A stretch of 64,000 nucleotides of DNA from Stratiolaelaps scimitus (GCA_019614645.1 JABWDB010000008.1:5518001-5582000), one strand, 5' to 3'. Numbered from the stretch's first letter, positions 26,901 to 36,720 are shown. A program made the numbers and translations. The notes: generated by a model from the letters alone, not told the origin.

Positions 26901-27974
26901 AGTCCTCTAATTCGTCTAAGTATTCCACCATATTGCAACAACACTTAATGATACGTAGTGCAATTATGCCGTTATGCATGACTACCTACTGACCTTGTTA
27001 ATGAAGGCTGGAGTACATCTTGTGGCTTTCATAGCTTCGGCCTTCAACGTTAGTTCATTACAGCTGCCATCCTGCTCCTGCGAGGTGTCGGTGTCCTCCC
27101 CTGATAGCCTGGTCAGGCTCCTCCTCCGTTTACTCCTTGGGCTTATATGTGGTTCAGGCGTGGCGAACGGCGACCTAGAGCTGGCCAGCATGTTCACCAT
27201 CTGCAGAAACTGCTGCAGGTTGATACTGCTGCTTCGCGGCGTTTGATTGTTTGCACTTCTCACCTTCGCGCCACGGGTGGGGTCACTACTCCTGTCGCTG
27301 TCACAACGGGAAGGGCAGCTCGCAGCGCTGCACACCGAGTGATCAGCTGAGATGGCACCAGCCGGAGGATCCACCTGACCGTCTTGGTCACCTCGAGAAC
27401 CTGTCCGACTGTACGCCGAGGAGCTCTTGCGTACAACCGCTGCAGCATTTTGATTATGATGATTCACGCCGCCTGGCATTATGTGGCGCTGATGGTGACC
27501 AGTGCCACCGCCATCTGGTGGCATTTGAAGGATGACAGCGTTCGGCAGGTTCGGTAAGATCCGCAGACCTCTTGCGCTGTTGAGTACGAGAGGAATCCTG
27601 CAGGGCGGGCTGCTGCGACAGCTGTCGTCGGTTTCCGCGACGGAAAGCGGCGCTGTCGTCACTGATTCCTCGGACGGGATCACCACCGAACTCTCTTTAC
27701 TGATGCTGCCAGATGGAGATCTCGACGCCAAGCCCCGTTCCATGAGCTCGAGTGAGACCATCGCCGATGGGCCCGGCTCGGTAACGTCTACCCTAGGATT
27801 GAAGGTAACGCTGATTGATAGAGGTTGAGTGCTTGGATGAGGAAGAGGAGCAGCAGCTTGCTTTGTGTGGTGAGGGCTGCCGACCCGGCGAATGGGCTTT
27901 CGTCGATGAGGTGGTTGTCCATGCTGGACGAGCTTGCGGTGAAGACCGCCAAAAAAGGTAAGTACGTACTCCAT
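18717..27974 (-). CDS. CAP/SCP (GAPR-1-like) domain protein with long disordered N-terminal region, 8 exons
   Basis: Exons on the - strand: 27974-26994, 25527-25386, 24752-24575, 23035-22852, 20714-20550, 20050-19867, 19661-19512, 18898-18717 (TAA). Every junction has GT/AG and the phases agree, giving about 721 residues. The C-terminal ~170 residues form a CAP domain: DCLFWHNHFRRKHRAP, LCEQAQQLANFIAH, DIGQNLYV, VVKHWYSEQKYYDY, SRFTQLVWKSSQKVGIGKA and VALYKPAGNVAGEFHNNVF, collinear with GLIPR2/GAPR-1. The usual His of the HFT motif is Arg and the GENL Glu is Gln, so the classical CAP pocket is altered. There is no signal peptide. The N-terminal part is Ser/Pro/His-rich with a basic cluster (SPRSKRRRSL) and a SUMO-type VKREP. 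The four CAP exons are secure. The upstream four are inferred from splice signals, phase and composition, and the initiator ATG (27974) is uncertain. Confidence 0.8.
21941..21974. repeat. (TA)n microsatellite in CAP-gene intron
   Basis: About 34 bases of TA repeat. Confidence 0.9.
22100..22290 (-). other. Hydrophobic open segment inside CAP-gene intron, unassigned
   Basis: Read on the - strand this gives a membrane-helix-like stretch (ITLVGIVASLILAAVVPPFV) on the same strand as the host gene. It is followed by simple ATT repeats that add Ile runs. No clear splice sites frame it and I know no homologue. It could be an alternative exon or chance. Confidence 0.2.
23950..23995. repeat. (TA)n microsatellite in CAP-gene intron
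   Basis: About 45 bases of TA repeat preceded by a CT-rich run. Confidence 0.9.
26994..27974 (-). CDS. First recognised exon of the CAP-domain gene: disordered, Ser/Pro/His-rich
   Basis: About 327 codons open on the - strand, ending AAC AAG|GTCAGT, a good donor in phase 0 with the next exon. Near the end are a possible helix (SSSINLQQFLQMVNMLA) and the basic SPRSKRRRSLTRL segment. No catalytic or structural domain is recognisable. A + strand GTAAGT at 27957 and + strand open frames overlap it, but their translations are less protein-like. An acceptor-like CACCGCAAG shortly inside could make the true exon slightly shorter. Confidence 0.6.
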
Positions 27975-27999
27975 CGCGAACAGTGGTTGTGTTAGGTCG

Positions 28000-29900
28000 A
28001 CCTCGTTACGGGTTGAAACAAGTGAATCTGTCGCTGATTGATTTAATTAGCAGTCGGAACGAGAGCATACGAATCCAAAGCTCATCCCGGTTCGAGAAAT
28101 CCGCAATGGCAAATTGTGTGACCGCATCGTCGAGTGGAGTTCCGAGCTTTTTACACTAGCGTTGACAACTAATGAATCTAGTGAAAAGCAGCTATGTACA
28201 GCAGCTCAATGAATTTAAAGGGCTGAAGAGATTTACAATGAGCTGAGGAACAAAATGCGGCAAGATAAGTGACTTCTAGATAGGAGAATAAACAAACAAC
28301 ACACAGAGCCACACACTATTAACTAAGGACAACCACTCTATTTACAGGGTGAAATGTCCACAAATTTCGCGACTTCGACGAGTTCGATGATTGTATAACA
28401 GATGGCAACCGCAATGGGTTGAGTTGAATTTCGTTAGGCGGCAGTCAGATGAGTGCATCGATAATCGCAACAACAGGACGCACGTAAACGACGCTAGAAT
28501 ACAACCGTGATCACTGGCACGAGATCGTTGAATTTCACCACAAGTCCCGACGCAAGTCGAGTGCTGCCTATAATCGTTCGTAGAAACCCCATCAAGTACT
28601 CCGCAGCGAGCCCTTTCATAGCTACAACCGCGAGCCGGGCGCGAGAGCCGAAGGGACCGAGATAGCGTGTACTGCTGCTGGGGAGTACTTAGGGTAGCAC
28701 TGCGTGGTGCGGGCCTTTGTGGTGGCCTTACAGGTAGGGGGCTGTGCTCTGTTGGCGATGGCGGTGCCCAAGAGGCAAGGGCGAGGTCGCGGGAGAGGGT
28801 CCGGTTCAGGGCTGCCTTACCGGGGCCTTCAAGGGTCCAGGGTCCAACTCACCACAAGGACGTGCTTCGCCAACAACAAACTATTCGGCCTGTCACGCAG
28901 GCGAGCACCCAGCCAACCAACAGGACTCTACAACACCATGCGGGGTTGGAATCAAACGCGTTGCACCACCTCCCGTGACCCGACCGGGCCAGCATAGGAA
29001 GCAAGTCAAAACTGCCTACAGCGGCCTACACCTCAGCTCTGAAGGTTAAACGAGCTCTGACCAACTTCCCCAAAAATGTGTACTTACAGGCTAGCCACTT
29101 TATGTCACTTGGACCACGTGTACATATTCCTGTCATGTATTCGAGAGCGTATTCGACCTTTACTCTGTAGCGCGCGTCTTTACTGAGATCTCGTATGCAC
29201 GTGAAATAATTTTTTGCGATTCTTGCCACTCATAGAAAAGACCTACATACGCGGATACGTGTTTAGCTGATTGGGCAAGCACCAGAGACCGCCAAATCGA
29301 CTCGATATAACATCGCACTCCGTGTACGGGGGCTCCTTTCCTTGCCGATCCAACTATACGGGACGTTCTCTTCCTCTGTTTCTCGCTGTAAGCCCTGTCA
29401 TAGTGCATAGACGATACTCGTGCTATTGACGACCCATGGCGCGAATATGCGCCAACAAGCGCGATAGCTTGTTGGAATAAAAATGAGGCAGTGAACAGAG
29501 AGCGGACCAACCGAGAGCCGAGGTTAGGGTTGGGGACCTTGGAGTGCGTATAAATTGTGGCTGAGCGGAGTTTTTCTCGCTGGCCAGACTCTCTGACGCG
29601 TATGTCCACGAATCATATTTGCAAGATTGACCTTTTTGAAGGTCATGTAGACAATGCTTCGATAGGCGAACGACGTCAGCGCACGCCGCAAATAGAAGTA
29701 TCGGTCGAAGATATCTGTTTATTTTTCTTTTCAAGTTTCCAAAAAAATACGATGACTATAAATGACGAACCTCCACTTCTGAGGCCAACATTCATATAGC
29801 ATGCGCCGTGAAAATACACATGAAGCCAACAGCGGAGCCTATTTATGTACATTCCGATACGCCTCGAGAATCAAGGTGAAGTCTCCTTGGTTTATTAAAG
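28000..29900. other. 5' flank of the CAP-domain gene, with a GC-rich stretch
   Basis: 28640-29040 is GC-rich and open in all three + frames (for example 28667-28978). One reading starts MAVPKRQGRGRGRGSGSG, but no domain is recognisable and the frames compete. It is more likely promoter, 5' UTR or a decayed element than coding. I see nothing definite from 29050 to 29900. Confidence 0.3.
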
Positions 29901-29947
29901 TAACTGCAATTTTTACAATGCTAAAGGTTCTCTAATACGTCCGCATC

Positions 29948-30035
29948 AGCAGGGCACGGGACTCGAACCTGCGAAGACCAGCTATTTACGGCGAGAGACT
30001 TAGCCGCCGTCCAATCCACCGTGTCCTTCTCCATA
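29948..30035 (-). repeat. tRNA-like sequence (pseudo-tRNA or SINE head)
   Basis: On the - strand a B-box-like GGTTCGAGTCC (29959-29969) follows a six-base-pair stem, ACGGCG with CGCCGT. A 5' GGACACG can pair with CGTGCCC with one mismatch. However, the T-stem has a mismatch, the true acceptor 3' strand has no partner at the proper distance and the anticodon loop is oversized. A functional tRNA is therefore unlikely. Confidence 0.35.
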
Positions 30036-30202
30036 AAGTGACGGCCCGAGGCATGATGATCTCGGATACGGACATGGAGAAAATACAATTTAAATGCACT
30101 TTGACCCAGCTGTACTTATTGTTTTGGTCGATTTCACATGGCCTTGTCCACGTACGTAATGTAGTCTAGCGTGCAACATGTTTTCATTGTGTTTACTTGT
30201 AG

Positions 30203-30427
30203 TTCCCTATTGATCCCGTTGATATCTCCATATGGCTATGCATGTGTGTGCGTGTTACATCATCAGACCGATTCGTTCATACCTGTGTTGATGCTCCGAC
30301 TAACACAGGTTCCACGGTGGAGGAGACATGCAGAACGTGGAACATCGCTCCACAAGCGATGGTTGGTTCCTGTAGTTGGGCTGGTCACCGCAATTTATTT
30401 ATGTTATTTGTAAATACGATAGTTTAG
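30203..30427 (+). CDS. Possible terminal exon of an unrecognised gene
   Basis: After a good acceptor (GTGTTTACTTGTAG) a frame runs 74 codons to TAG. It contains SSDRFVHTCVDAPTNTG and EETCRTWNIAPQAMVGSCSW, with four Cys in the second half. Two AATAAA hexamers follow at 30497 and 30529, as expected for a 3' end. I found no upstream exon and recognise no family. An alternative frame from 30171 also has a hydrophobic start. Low confidence. Confidence 0.25.
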   Translation, partial: FPIDPVDISIWLCMCVRVTSSDRFVHTCVDAPTNTGSTVEETCRTWNIAPQAMVGSCSWAGHRNLFMLFVNTIV

Positions 30428-31506
30428 CTGGATCAATGACCTTTTTGTGGGGGACAAATAAGAACAGAGCAAATTTGCGATCACCTAAACAATGTCAATA
30501 AAGCATCACTGTAACGCATCATATTCTCAATAAAGTAGCCATCCTCCTAATACAGACAAGTTTGATAAGAACAATATCGTTTTCAGGTTAGGATATATAG
30601 ATTTCTTAGGAAATGTATGCTTGAATTGAGTTATGTGCGTATATGGTAGTGCTGTCTTGTCAGCGTTTATTGTTCTTCAATAGCTACAACCGAGTGCGCC
30701 TTTGCAACTAAATGAGCGAAGCGGTGCTGGCTACGGTCGCAGCGATCTGTCGATACGGATATTTCAAGGTCGGTTCTCAAGGTCACTGAAGGCTAAATGA
30801 AATTTGAGTTGGCACTTGGAACGAGACAGCTCAAACGCCGATGGAATGGTTTCACACCGACGAAGGAATAATTACAGTAATAATCATCAATAACAAAGTG
30901 TCTCTATCTCTCTATCTCTCTCACACACTCTCTCTCTGTAACTAAACTCGGTCCTAGTTGCATAATCAGATCTAATCTACGGGGTCAGGACCGATTGGTT
31001 CCACCTTGTTCATTCAACTCGGAGCTCCGTGGGATCGTTTTGAGTTAACTCACCTTTGGTGATCCGATTGAACGTCAATATTATACAGTCATTGTGTCGA
31101 TTTACCAACCTGCAATAAACGAGAGCCTATCGGAAACCCGCAGGACACACGAGCATTGCAAATAGGCTAAACATTGTTGCCGGCTATCTGTACACTGTTA
31201 CGTGGACGACTTAAACCGAAAGCTCCTCTGTCTCTTCCCCTTTTGAACGAAGCCATTCGAAGTGAAATGCTACATCATAAACTAGATGTATCGTATCGGT
31301 GGCGTCAAGCTTCATAGGCATTCTTGATTAATTCGTGCGCCTCTCCCTTAGTAAATTCGGACGAATTGATTCACGCATGCCGAATCGTGATTGTCCGACA
31401 TGACGATGAATCACATGACGGAGAAATGTGATTATCTATGTATGGTGGTGGTGGTGGTGATACGATTCAATTTGATGGAAGCGACGGTCGATTGAGCATT
31501 GAGCGT

Positions 31507-31641
31507 TTATTCGTCGAAGTCGTCAATGGGATCGTCCTCGTATAAATCATAGTGGGCGCCCAGAGCCCTCAGCGATCGCCACAGTACGTAAAAATACGAT
31601 GTCCAACCCATGAAGATGATGAACAGGATTCTCTGCCACAT
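31507..31641 (-). CDS. 44-residue single-helix membrane micropeptide
   Basis: ATG at 31641, TAA at 31509-31507. A hydrophobic helix near the N-terminus (residues 4-20, RILFIIFMGWTSYFYVL) is followed by a short basic stretch (WRSLRAL) and a very acidic C-terminus (YEDDPIDDFDE). This is the layout of small single-pass proteins. The ATG lies six bases after an acceptor-like TGCTTTTAG, so the coding part may sit whole in a second exon after a 5' UTR exon. The stop codon is inside an AATAAA hexamer (GAATAAAC). The frame is too short for statistical certainty. I do not recognise the family. Neighbours give no hint of function. Confidence 0.5.
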   Translation of the reverse strand: MWQRILFIIFMGWTSYFYVLWRSLRALGAHYDLYEDDPIDDFDE

Positions 31642-32101
31642 GGCGCACTAAAAGCAGATTATTCGATGCATGCTGTTAGATAATCCTTTTTCCCTTGTGT
31701 TAGTTTCGTTACAGATCGTTGATTTTACTTTGATCTAATTTACCTTCGATTGCCACCGATTTCAAAAGGGTCGATGATTGAAGACGCTCAAGGACACCAC
31801 CATTAGCCAGTTGCTGCTTGTAGTTGCGTAGCTGGCAATATACACCAACTAACAGAATAATTGAACACCGCTATGCACTTTATATTCACGTGATGCATGA
31901 ATTTGCATTGACAAAGCCTACATGGCATACGCGTCGAGTTCTTGCATGCAAAACCATTGCAAGGCATGCACACCATTGCCGCTATATCAAAAAAGGCCTC
32001 ACCGCAGTTACCGTTAGCCGTAACCAGCATCGTTTTTTTGGGGGGTATGAACATCACATATTCACATGTGTGCAAAGGGTCACAATCTCGAATGAACTAT
32101 T

Positions 32102-32109
<8 letters not shown>

Positions 32110-32138
<29 letters not shown>

Positions 32139-32275
32139 TATTCATATAATATATATATATAATATATATATATGTTTGAGGGAGTCAACGTGCTGGCTGA
32201 AGTGCCAGCCGAAGCCTGAGTGTCAGCCATGCAAAGAATATATATATATATATATATTCTTCAGTAGTTAAATAT
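32110..32275. repeat. Cluster of (TA)n tracts around a hairpin-bearing insert
   Basis: An A-run and TA tracts (32110-32172) and another TA tract (32239-32259) bracket about 65 bases. These contain GGCTGAAGTGCCAGCC followed by GAA, which resembles the hairpin tail of the SINE and short retroposons in this window. The remainder does not match, so membership is tentative. Confidence 0.4.
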
Positions 32276-32279
32276 ACCT

Positions 32280-33880
32280 GTTATTTAACTGTGCTGGAAA
32301 TAATTACGTCCGGCTTGAACAGCGTAATTTTGTGACACGAAACAGGTAGCCGAGTTGACGTCGAAAAGTCAGCAGACGGGTGAGATTTTCAACCCGATTA
32401 TTTAATCTCTCACAACTTAAATGGGACCGATTCATACGCTATCATAGAATAATGTCAAAATCTACCCTGAAAAAAAGAGCATCATATTAAATTGCGATTT
32501 ATATGCGTTTTCCAGATAGATACCGCTGGTAGCAGCGTGCCAAATTCACACGTCATCATTCCACGGCAAACATCTCAGCGTTCTAACCAACCTTCTGTGT
32601 CAATCTGGCAGACAACAAATCCAGCAAGTACTACCCACTGACGATTACGAGTCGATCACGGCGACAAGAATAGGTGGACGAATCTACGATTCACACAGTT
32701 ACACACGCGCACTATGATATCCAATTAATAATAAGGATGAATATCTCACTTGGCCAATGCATCGATCGACGACAGATCAGGCTACTTGATAACCAAACTG
32801 CTTGCTCTCTGCGCTAGCATTGTGGCTAGCATAGGTTACGCTGCTGTTGCTCGAGGCGGTCGTGAGTCGGGCGATGCAGCACTCAGCAGTGCTTCCGCCG
32901 ATCATGCGAAATAATCCGCCGCAACGTATCAGATTTAGGCGCTTGCAGGGTCGGATCCTCCGAACGAGGGTGTCGTTGTCCTGGGCAACAAATAGTGCTC
33001 AGAGATTGTCGTTAAAATAGAGTGAGCGAGAGAGAGAGAGAGAGTCTTCTTTCCTGAAATGTGTGAAATAAAAGCTAGTCATATATATATAATACATATA
33101 TTGCTGGATAAAGTGCAATGCTGGGTGGTGTTCTGGTGATGGCCGCCAATGGCCATAGTCATTGTGATCTAATAGAATGCAGCGGTAGAAACGTTCCGAA
33201 AGTTCAACTTGCAATACGTAAACTAATATACTAAAAAAAAAAATAATAATATATATATATACAGAAATATGTTATAGGTAAATCAGTACATCTACACGGG
33301 AAAGGTTTTCGAAAAATCAGCTCTATTTTGTTGGTCTTATTATGTATTGTGTAGCGGTACACTGGATGGGTTGTAATTCAAAACCGGGGGCAAAGAGCTG
33401 TTAAATTAACCACCACCATTTTGACTCCGTCGCAAAAAGTCTGCCAGCGGAACCCTTGCGGCAGGGAGAACTCGAAGTCAGCTGGGCAAACATTTTATGA
33501 TTGTGATTCTGGGATCCCTTTCGACATGCTACACGTATTGGCGCTTAGCTGAACTACTATGGGTAAGTGGCCAGGAGACAAATGTGCCATCGCAAAACAG
33601 TTGACGATAAATTATAATAAATAGACATAACAATATAAGCGTTACCTTTGAAATAAGGCCTGTTGTTGTATTGTGTTATGGCCAATAGTATTATTCAGTT
33701 TCGATTCAGAGACCTTGCGAAATGCTCATTGTGTGGAACTAGCTATCGTATTATAATAATTCGTGGTTCGTTCGGCGACATCAATCAACAACAAACAATT
33801 TAACCATCTTTCTAATGTCCGTGTCCATAACAAGGCTTCTCATTATGTATGGCGGATCAAAGTAGATTTGTGACCTAATC
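32280..33880. other. Intergenic DNA, no gene seen
   Basis: Contains small TA tracts and a GA run at 33030-33045, but no open frame with recognisable protein content on either strand. Confidence 0.5.
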
Positions 33881-34018
33881 ACAAGCAGACGCACGGGTTC
33901 GATTGCCACCATTGCACATTTACATTTAAAGAGGCTGTCCGTCCTATGAAGCAATGCCGAAAGCACTTCTACTTCAGTGGACGGTTAAATGTCGAATATC
34001 AGTCAGCCAGAAATGCCC
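33881..34018 (+). repeat. tRNA-derived SINE, copy 2 (5'-truncated)
   Basis: Contains the B box within GCACGGGTTCGATTGCCACC and the body block CCTATGAAGCAATGCCGAAAGC. The tail is degraded (ATATCAGTCAGCCAGAAA). It lacks the 5' part of the head present in copies 1 and 3. Its downstream side was later hit by the short element at 34036. Confidence 0.75.
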
Positions 34019-34161
34019 TTACTCGACTAGCAGACTATGAGGACCTGTCGGGGCCACCTTTGCTTATTATCTGCCTAAAAGGTTAAGAGCTGAGGCCTGT
34101 CAGATAGGGGAACAGCTGAGGGTCAGCTCGAAAAACAGTTTTTTTTACTCGACTAGCAGAC
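34019..34161 (+). mobile_element. Short retroposon (109 bp) with 17-bp target-site duplication, copy B
   Basis: TTACTCGACTAGCAGAC occurs at 34019-34035 and again at 34145-34161, flanking a 109-base insert. The insert contains CCTAAAAGGTTAAGAGC, GCCTGTCAGATAGGGG, the perfect hairpin AGCTGAGGGTCAGCT (34114-34128) and a CGAAAAACAGTTTTTT end. No tRNA boxes are seen, so it is probably a 5'-truncated LINE 3' end or a SINE lacking a tRNA head. The duplication is direct evidence of insertion by retroposition. Confidence 0.85.
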
Positions 34162-34452
34162 GCTAAACAATACGCCGTTACAGGCGCTCAACCCAAGTCT
34201 AGAACAGTCGTGTGTCTCAAACAATGACGCCGACAAACTAAACCAGCTGGTGATATAATCAAATAGCCGTTAAAAGTAAAAGAAATTCAGAAATCAGACA
34301 CTTTTCCCTGTAGCTATTTCGTAGGTACGCATGATGCGCTGGCCACTCGCGGCGAATTAGCCGGCAGAGATAAAATGACAAACTGGTATTGTAGTAATAA
34401 TGGGTGCAATCGACTCATCGACATAGGGGCCGCATAGACTAAAAATTCGAAC

Positions 34453-34505
34453 GAAACTACCAGTCTTTTTCGGGCTAACTCTCAGCCAACAGAAACTACC
34501 AGTCT
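34453..34505 (-). mobile_element. 25-bp micro-insertion of the shared retroposon tail with 14-bp target-site duplication
   Basis: GAAACTACCAGTCT is present at 34453-34466 and 34492-34505. The 25 bases between, read on the - strand, are TGTT, the hairpin GGCTGAGAGTTAGCC (one G-T pair; 34473-34487) and CGAAAA. These are the last bases of the SINE tail of copy 1 and nothing more. It is an extreme 5' truncation. Confidence 0.8.
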
Positions 34506-35008
34506 AAGGAAATGAAAGCCGCCGAAGTTGTCGCCCCATCGTTATTCATGATGTAAAAGAAATGTCGTTCCGAGGGTCGGATTTGTATGGGCGTATGCAT
34601 ATCCACGGGCCATTATCAGGACTCAAGCGTCATATTTTGCTCCGAACGACGTGATGCGAACTCGTAAAATTTCATAGCTTTAAGATTTTCTCAACGTTTT
34701 CTCGTTGAAGTCCTAGCATGGCAAACGAGAAACATTATGAATGCCTATCCTTCCTTATGTTAAATACTCACACAACGACAGCCCGGTAAAAGCGTGCAAT
34801 GTCTTGAAAGCATTTTGATTATGTGGTGGCTCAACGTATAATTCATTTTTAGATGGACGCCTATTGTTGAAAGGCATTCGTCGATGGCAATAGTTAGTCG
34901 GATGATAGTAGATTTATCTGCTGTGAAATTGACGAATGGAGTAGATTCATATATTTGGTTTTGTAATTATATCAGAGAAGAATAAATAGAGTATTTGTTT
35001 GTTTGTCA

Positions 35009-35014
35009 TTTATT
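35009..35014 (-). promoter_or_regulatory. Polyadenylation signal of the secreted-protein gene
   Basis: TTTATT on the + strand is AATAAA on the coding strand, 47 bases after the stop codon at 35061. Confidence 0.5.
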
Positions 35015-35060
35015 TGTTCGTGTTTGACTGGAGCCATCGGCTGAGAATACATTAGCGATG

Positions 35061-36524
35061 TCAAAGATCACCGCAATTGTTTTGTCCGCATGGGATGCAA
35101 ACCTCGTACTCAAAGAAAAATCCAAATCGATTAATTTCTCTGTGGCAATTGTGCAGCGAGCGATGATAGCTGCGGCTGATCGACGCCTTCGCCTCCTTAA
35201 GGAACTCCTGCAGATCATCTTCGGTGAGAACGGCCAATACCCTAAAAATAGGCCAAGACCTTCAGTGTTACTACAGATCATGACTGCATCAGGTCCTACC
35301 GCAATGTAGGGTAGATTTTCTTTTTCTTAATAGGTCCCGTATCCGTACGTAAATACGGGTCGACAAGCGATTCGAATTTCTACCTTCACCTGAACCACTC
35401 ATGTAGTCACCACGGAGAAGACTGTGTACAATGAGCGTGAACAGGTTCAGTGCAAATTATTATTTGTCTTTATTAGGTGGACATATGTTACTAATAGGGT
35501 ACATCTCATAGGTCAGTGTCAACATTGATTTGTTTGAATTGTTACCTGCTCGAATACTCATCGAACTTCGTGGCCAGGTTGGCCGTGCCCAGCTTGCAAT
35601 GAATCGTTGCGTTGTTCTTGGCATAGTCCCAGAGATAGTCCGCACCTGTTTTGAAAGTCGCTTCGAGGCAATCTGAGGGCAACGCGAAGTTATAATTGAT
35701 TGTACAGGTAAGTTACAATGTGTCTTCTGTTGCTCTATCAGTATACTACAGTTACATTTGATATAGACGAAGGCGGTTTGGTCGGCTAAGTCTCTGAATT
35801 AAAATCGAGCCTTGCGCCTGAGTGAGGTGACGTATACTCTATTCGTTTCTTCGAATACAATAAAGAGCTATTTTCCAAGAGACAAATGCAAAAGATCGCC
35901 TATCTCGGCCATACGCGATGTGTACGGATACCTCGCAGACGGACACCTATGCCGAAGTTACGAAGGAGACGGACGAGTAACTTGATTAAAATTAATGAGG
36001 AATCGAAACTTTGCAATACAAACACGCTGTTTGTTTTTTCTCATTAGAATGAGAGAAGTTAGCTCCAGTCGAAGCCAGGCTGGCATCCTGGCATAAAAAG
36101 CTTATATAGCCGAGTGAATATTTCCACAAAAGCTTCTCAAATGTAATTAATTTCTCAATTATTTTACATATTCGAACGGAAAGCAAAAAATCGGCTCACT
36201 TTGATCCTCATTGTCTCCGGTGTCATCGTTGGCGTCACCATCCGACGGCTCAGCGGCGTCATCATTCCCGTCAGAAGAGTCCTCCATCCCCGCACTGTAG
36301 TACGCTTCGCTGCCATCGCCAGCATTGTAACGATATGGCTCACCTTGATAGCCTCCTCTGGTTACGATTCGACTCTGTTTGGCCGGCACGTTTGGCTGGA
36401 ATTGGCCGGCGCTGCCAGGCGTGACGGTAGCAATCGCGAAGAAGGTGGCCAGCATCGTGATAAGCGACAGACGACCCCGAAATTGTGGAGTCGCAATGGA
36501 GGAGTGCGACATTCGCCTCGTCAT
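35061..36524 (-). CDS. Secreted protein of 210 residues, three exons, unknown family
   Basis: Exons: 36524-36200, 35672-35546, 35241-35061 (TGA). Junctions are CAAA|GTGAGC with CCCTCAG, and AGCAG|GTAACA with TTTTTAG; the phases match and give 210 residues. A hydrophobic segment after a basic start (residues 19-39, LSLITMLATFFAIATVTPGSA) looks like a signal peptide; one of the later Met codons could be the real start. A low-complexity acidic stretch (about residues 80-108) follows. Then comes a compact part with conserved-looking Cys (NCLEATFKTGADYLWDYAK, TIHCKLGTANL, VLAVLTEDDLQEFLKEAK, HNCHREINRF, CIPCGQNNC), probably disulphide-linked. I do not recognise the family. Open frames overlapping exon 3 in other frames are shadows. 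Confidence 0.75.
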
Positions 36525-36606
36525 TTCTGTGCTGACCAGGGAACGAAAATAAATTTAAGGGACACAACACTTTGTCTGGCAGCGTTTGATAGCGGTCGGC
36601 TATTTG

Positions 36607-36640
<34 letters not shown>

Positions 36641-36720
36641 GTTAAGAGCTGAGGCCTGTCAGATAGGGGAACAGCTGAGGGTCAGCTCGAAAAACAATTA
36701 TTATATATATATATATAGAG
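36607..36720 (+). repeat. Short hairpin-tailed retroposon, copy C, set inside a (TA)n tract
   Basis: 36637-36699 is nearly identical to copy B from GGTTAAGAGCTGAGGCC to CGAAAAACA, with hairpin AGCTGAGGGTCAGCT at 36673-36687. TA repeat lies on both sides (36607-36636 and about 36700-36717), so the element landed in a TA microsatellite just upstream of the secreted-protein gene. Confidence 0.8.

Noticed and set aside
29948..30035. A functional tRNA gene
   Set aside because: Acceptor and T-stem pairing fail at the proper spacing; only a B box and one stem are convincing.
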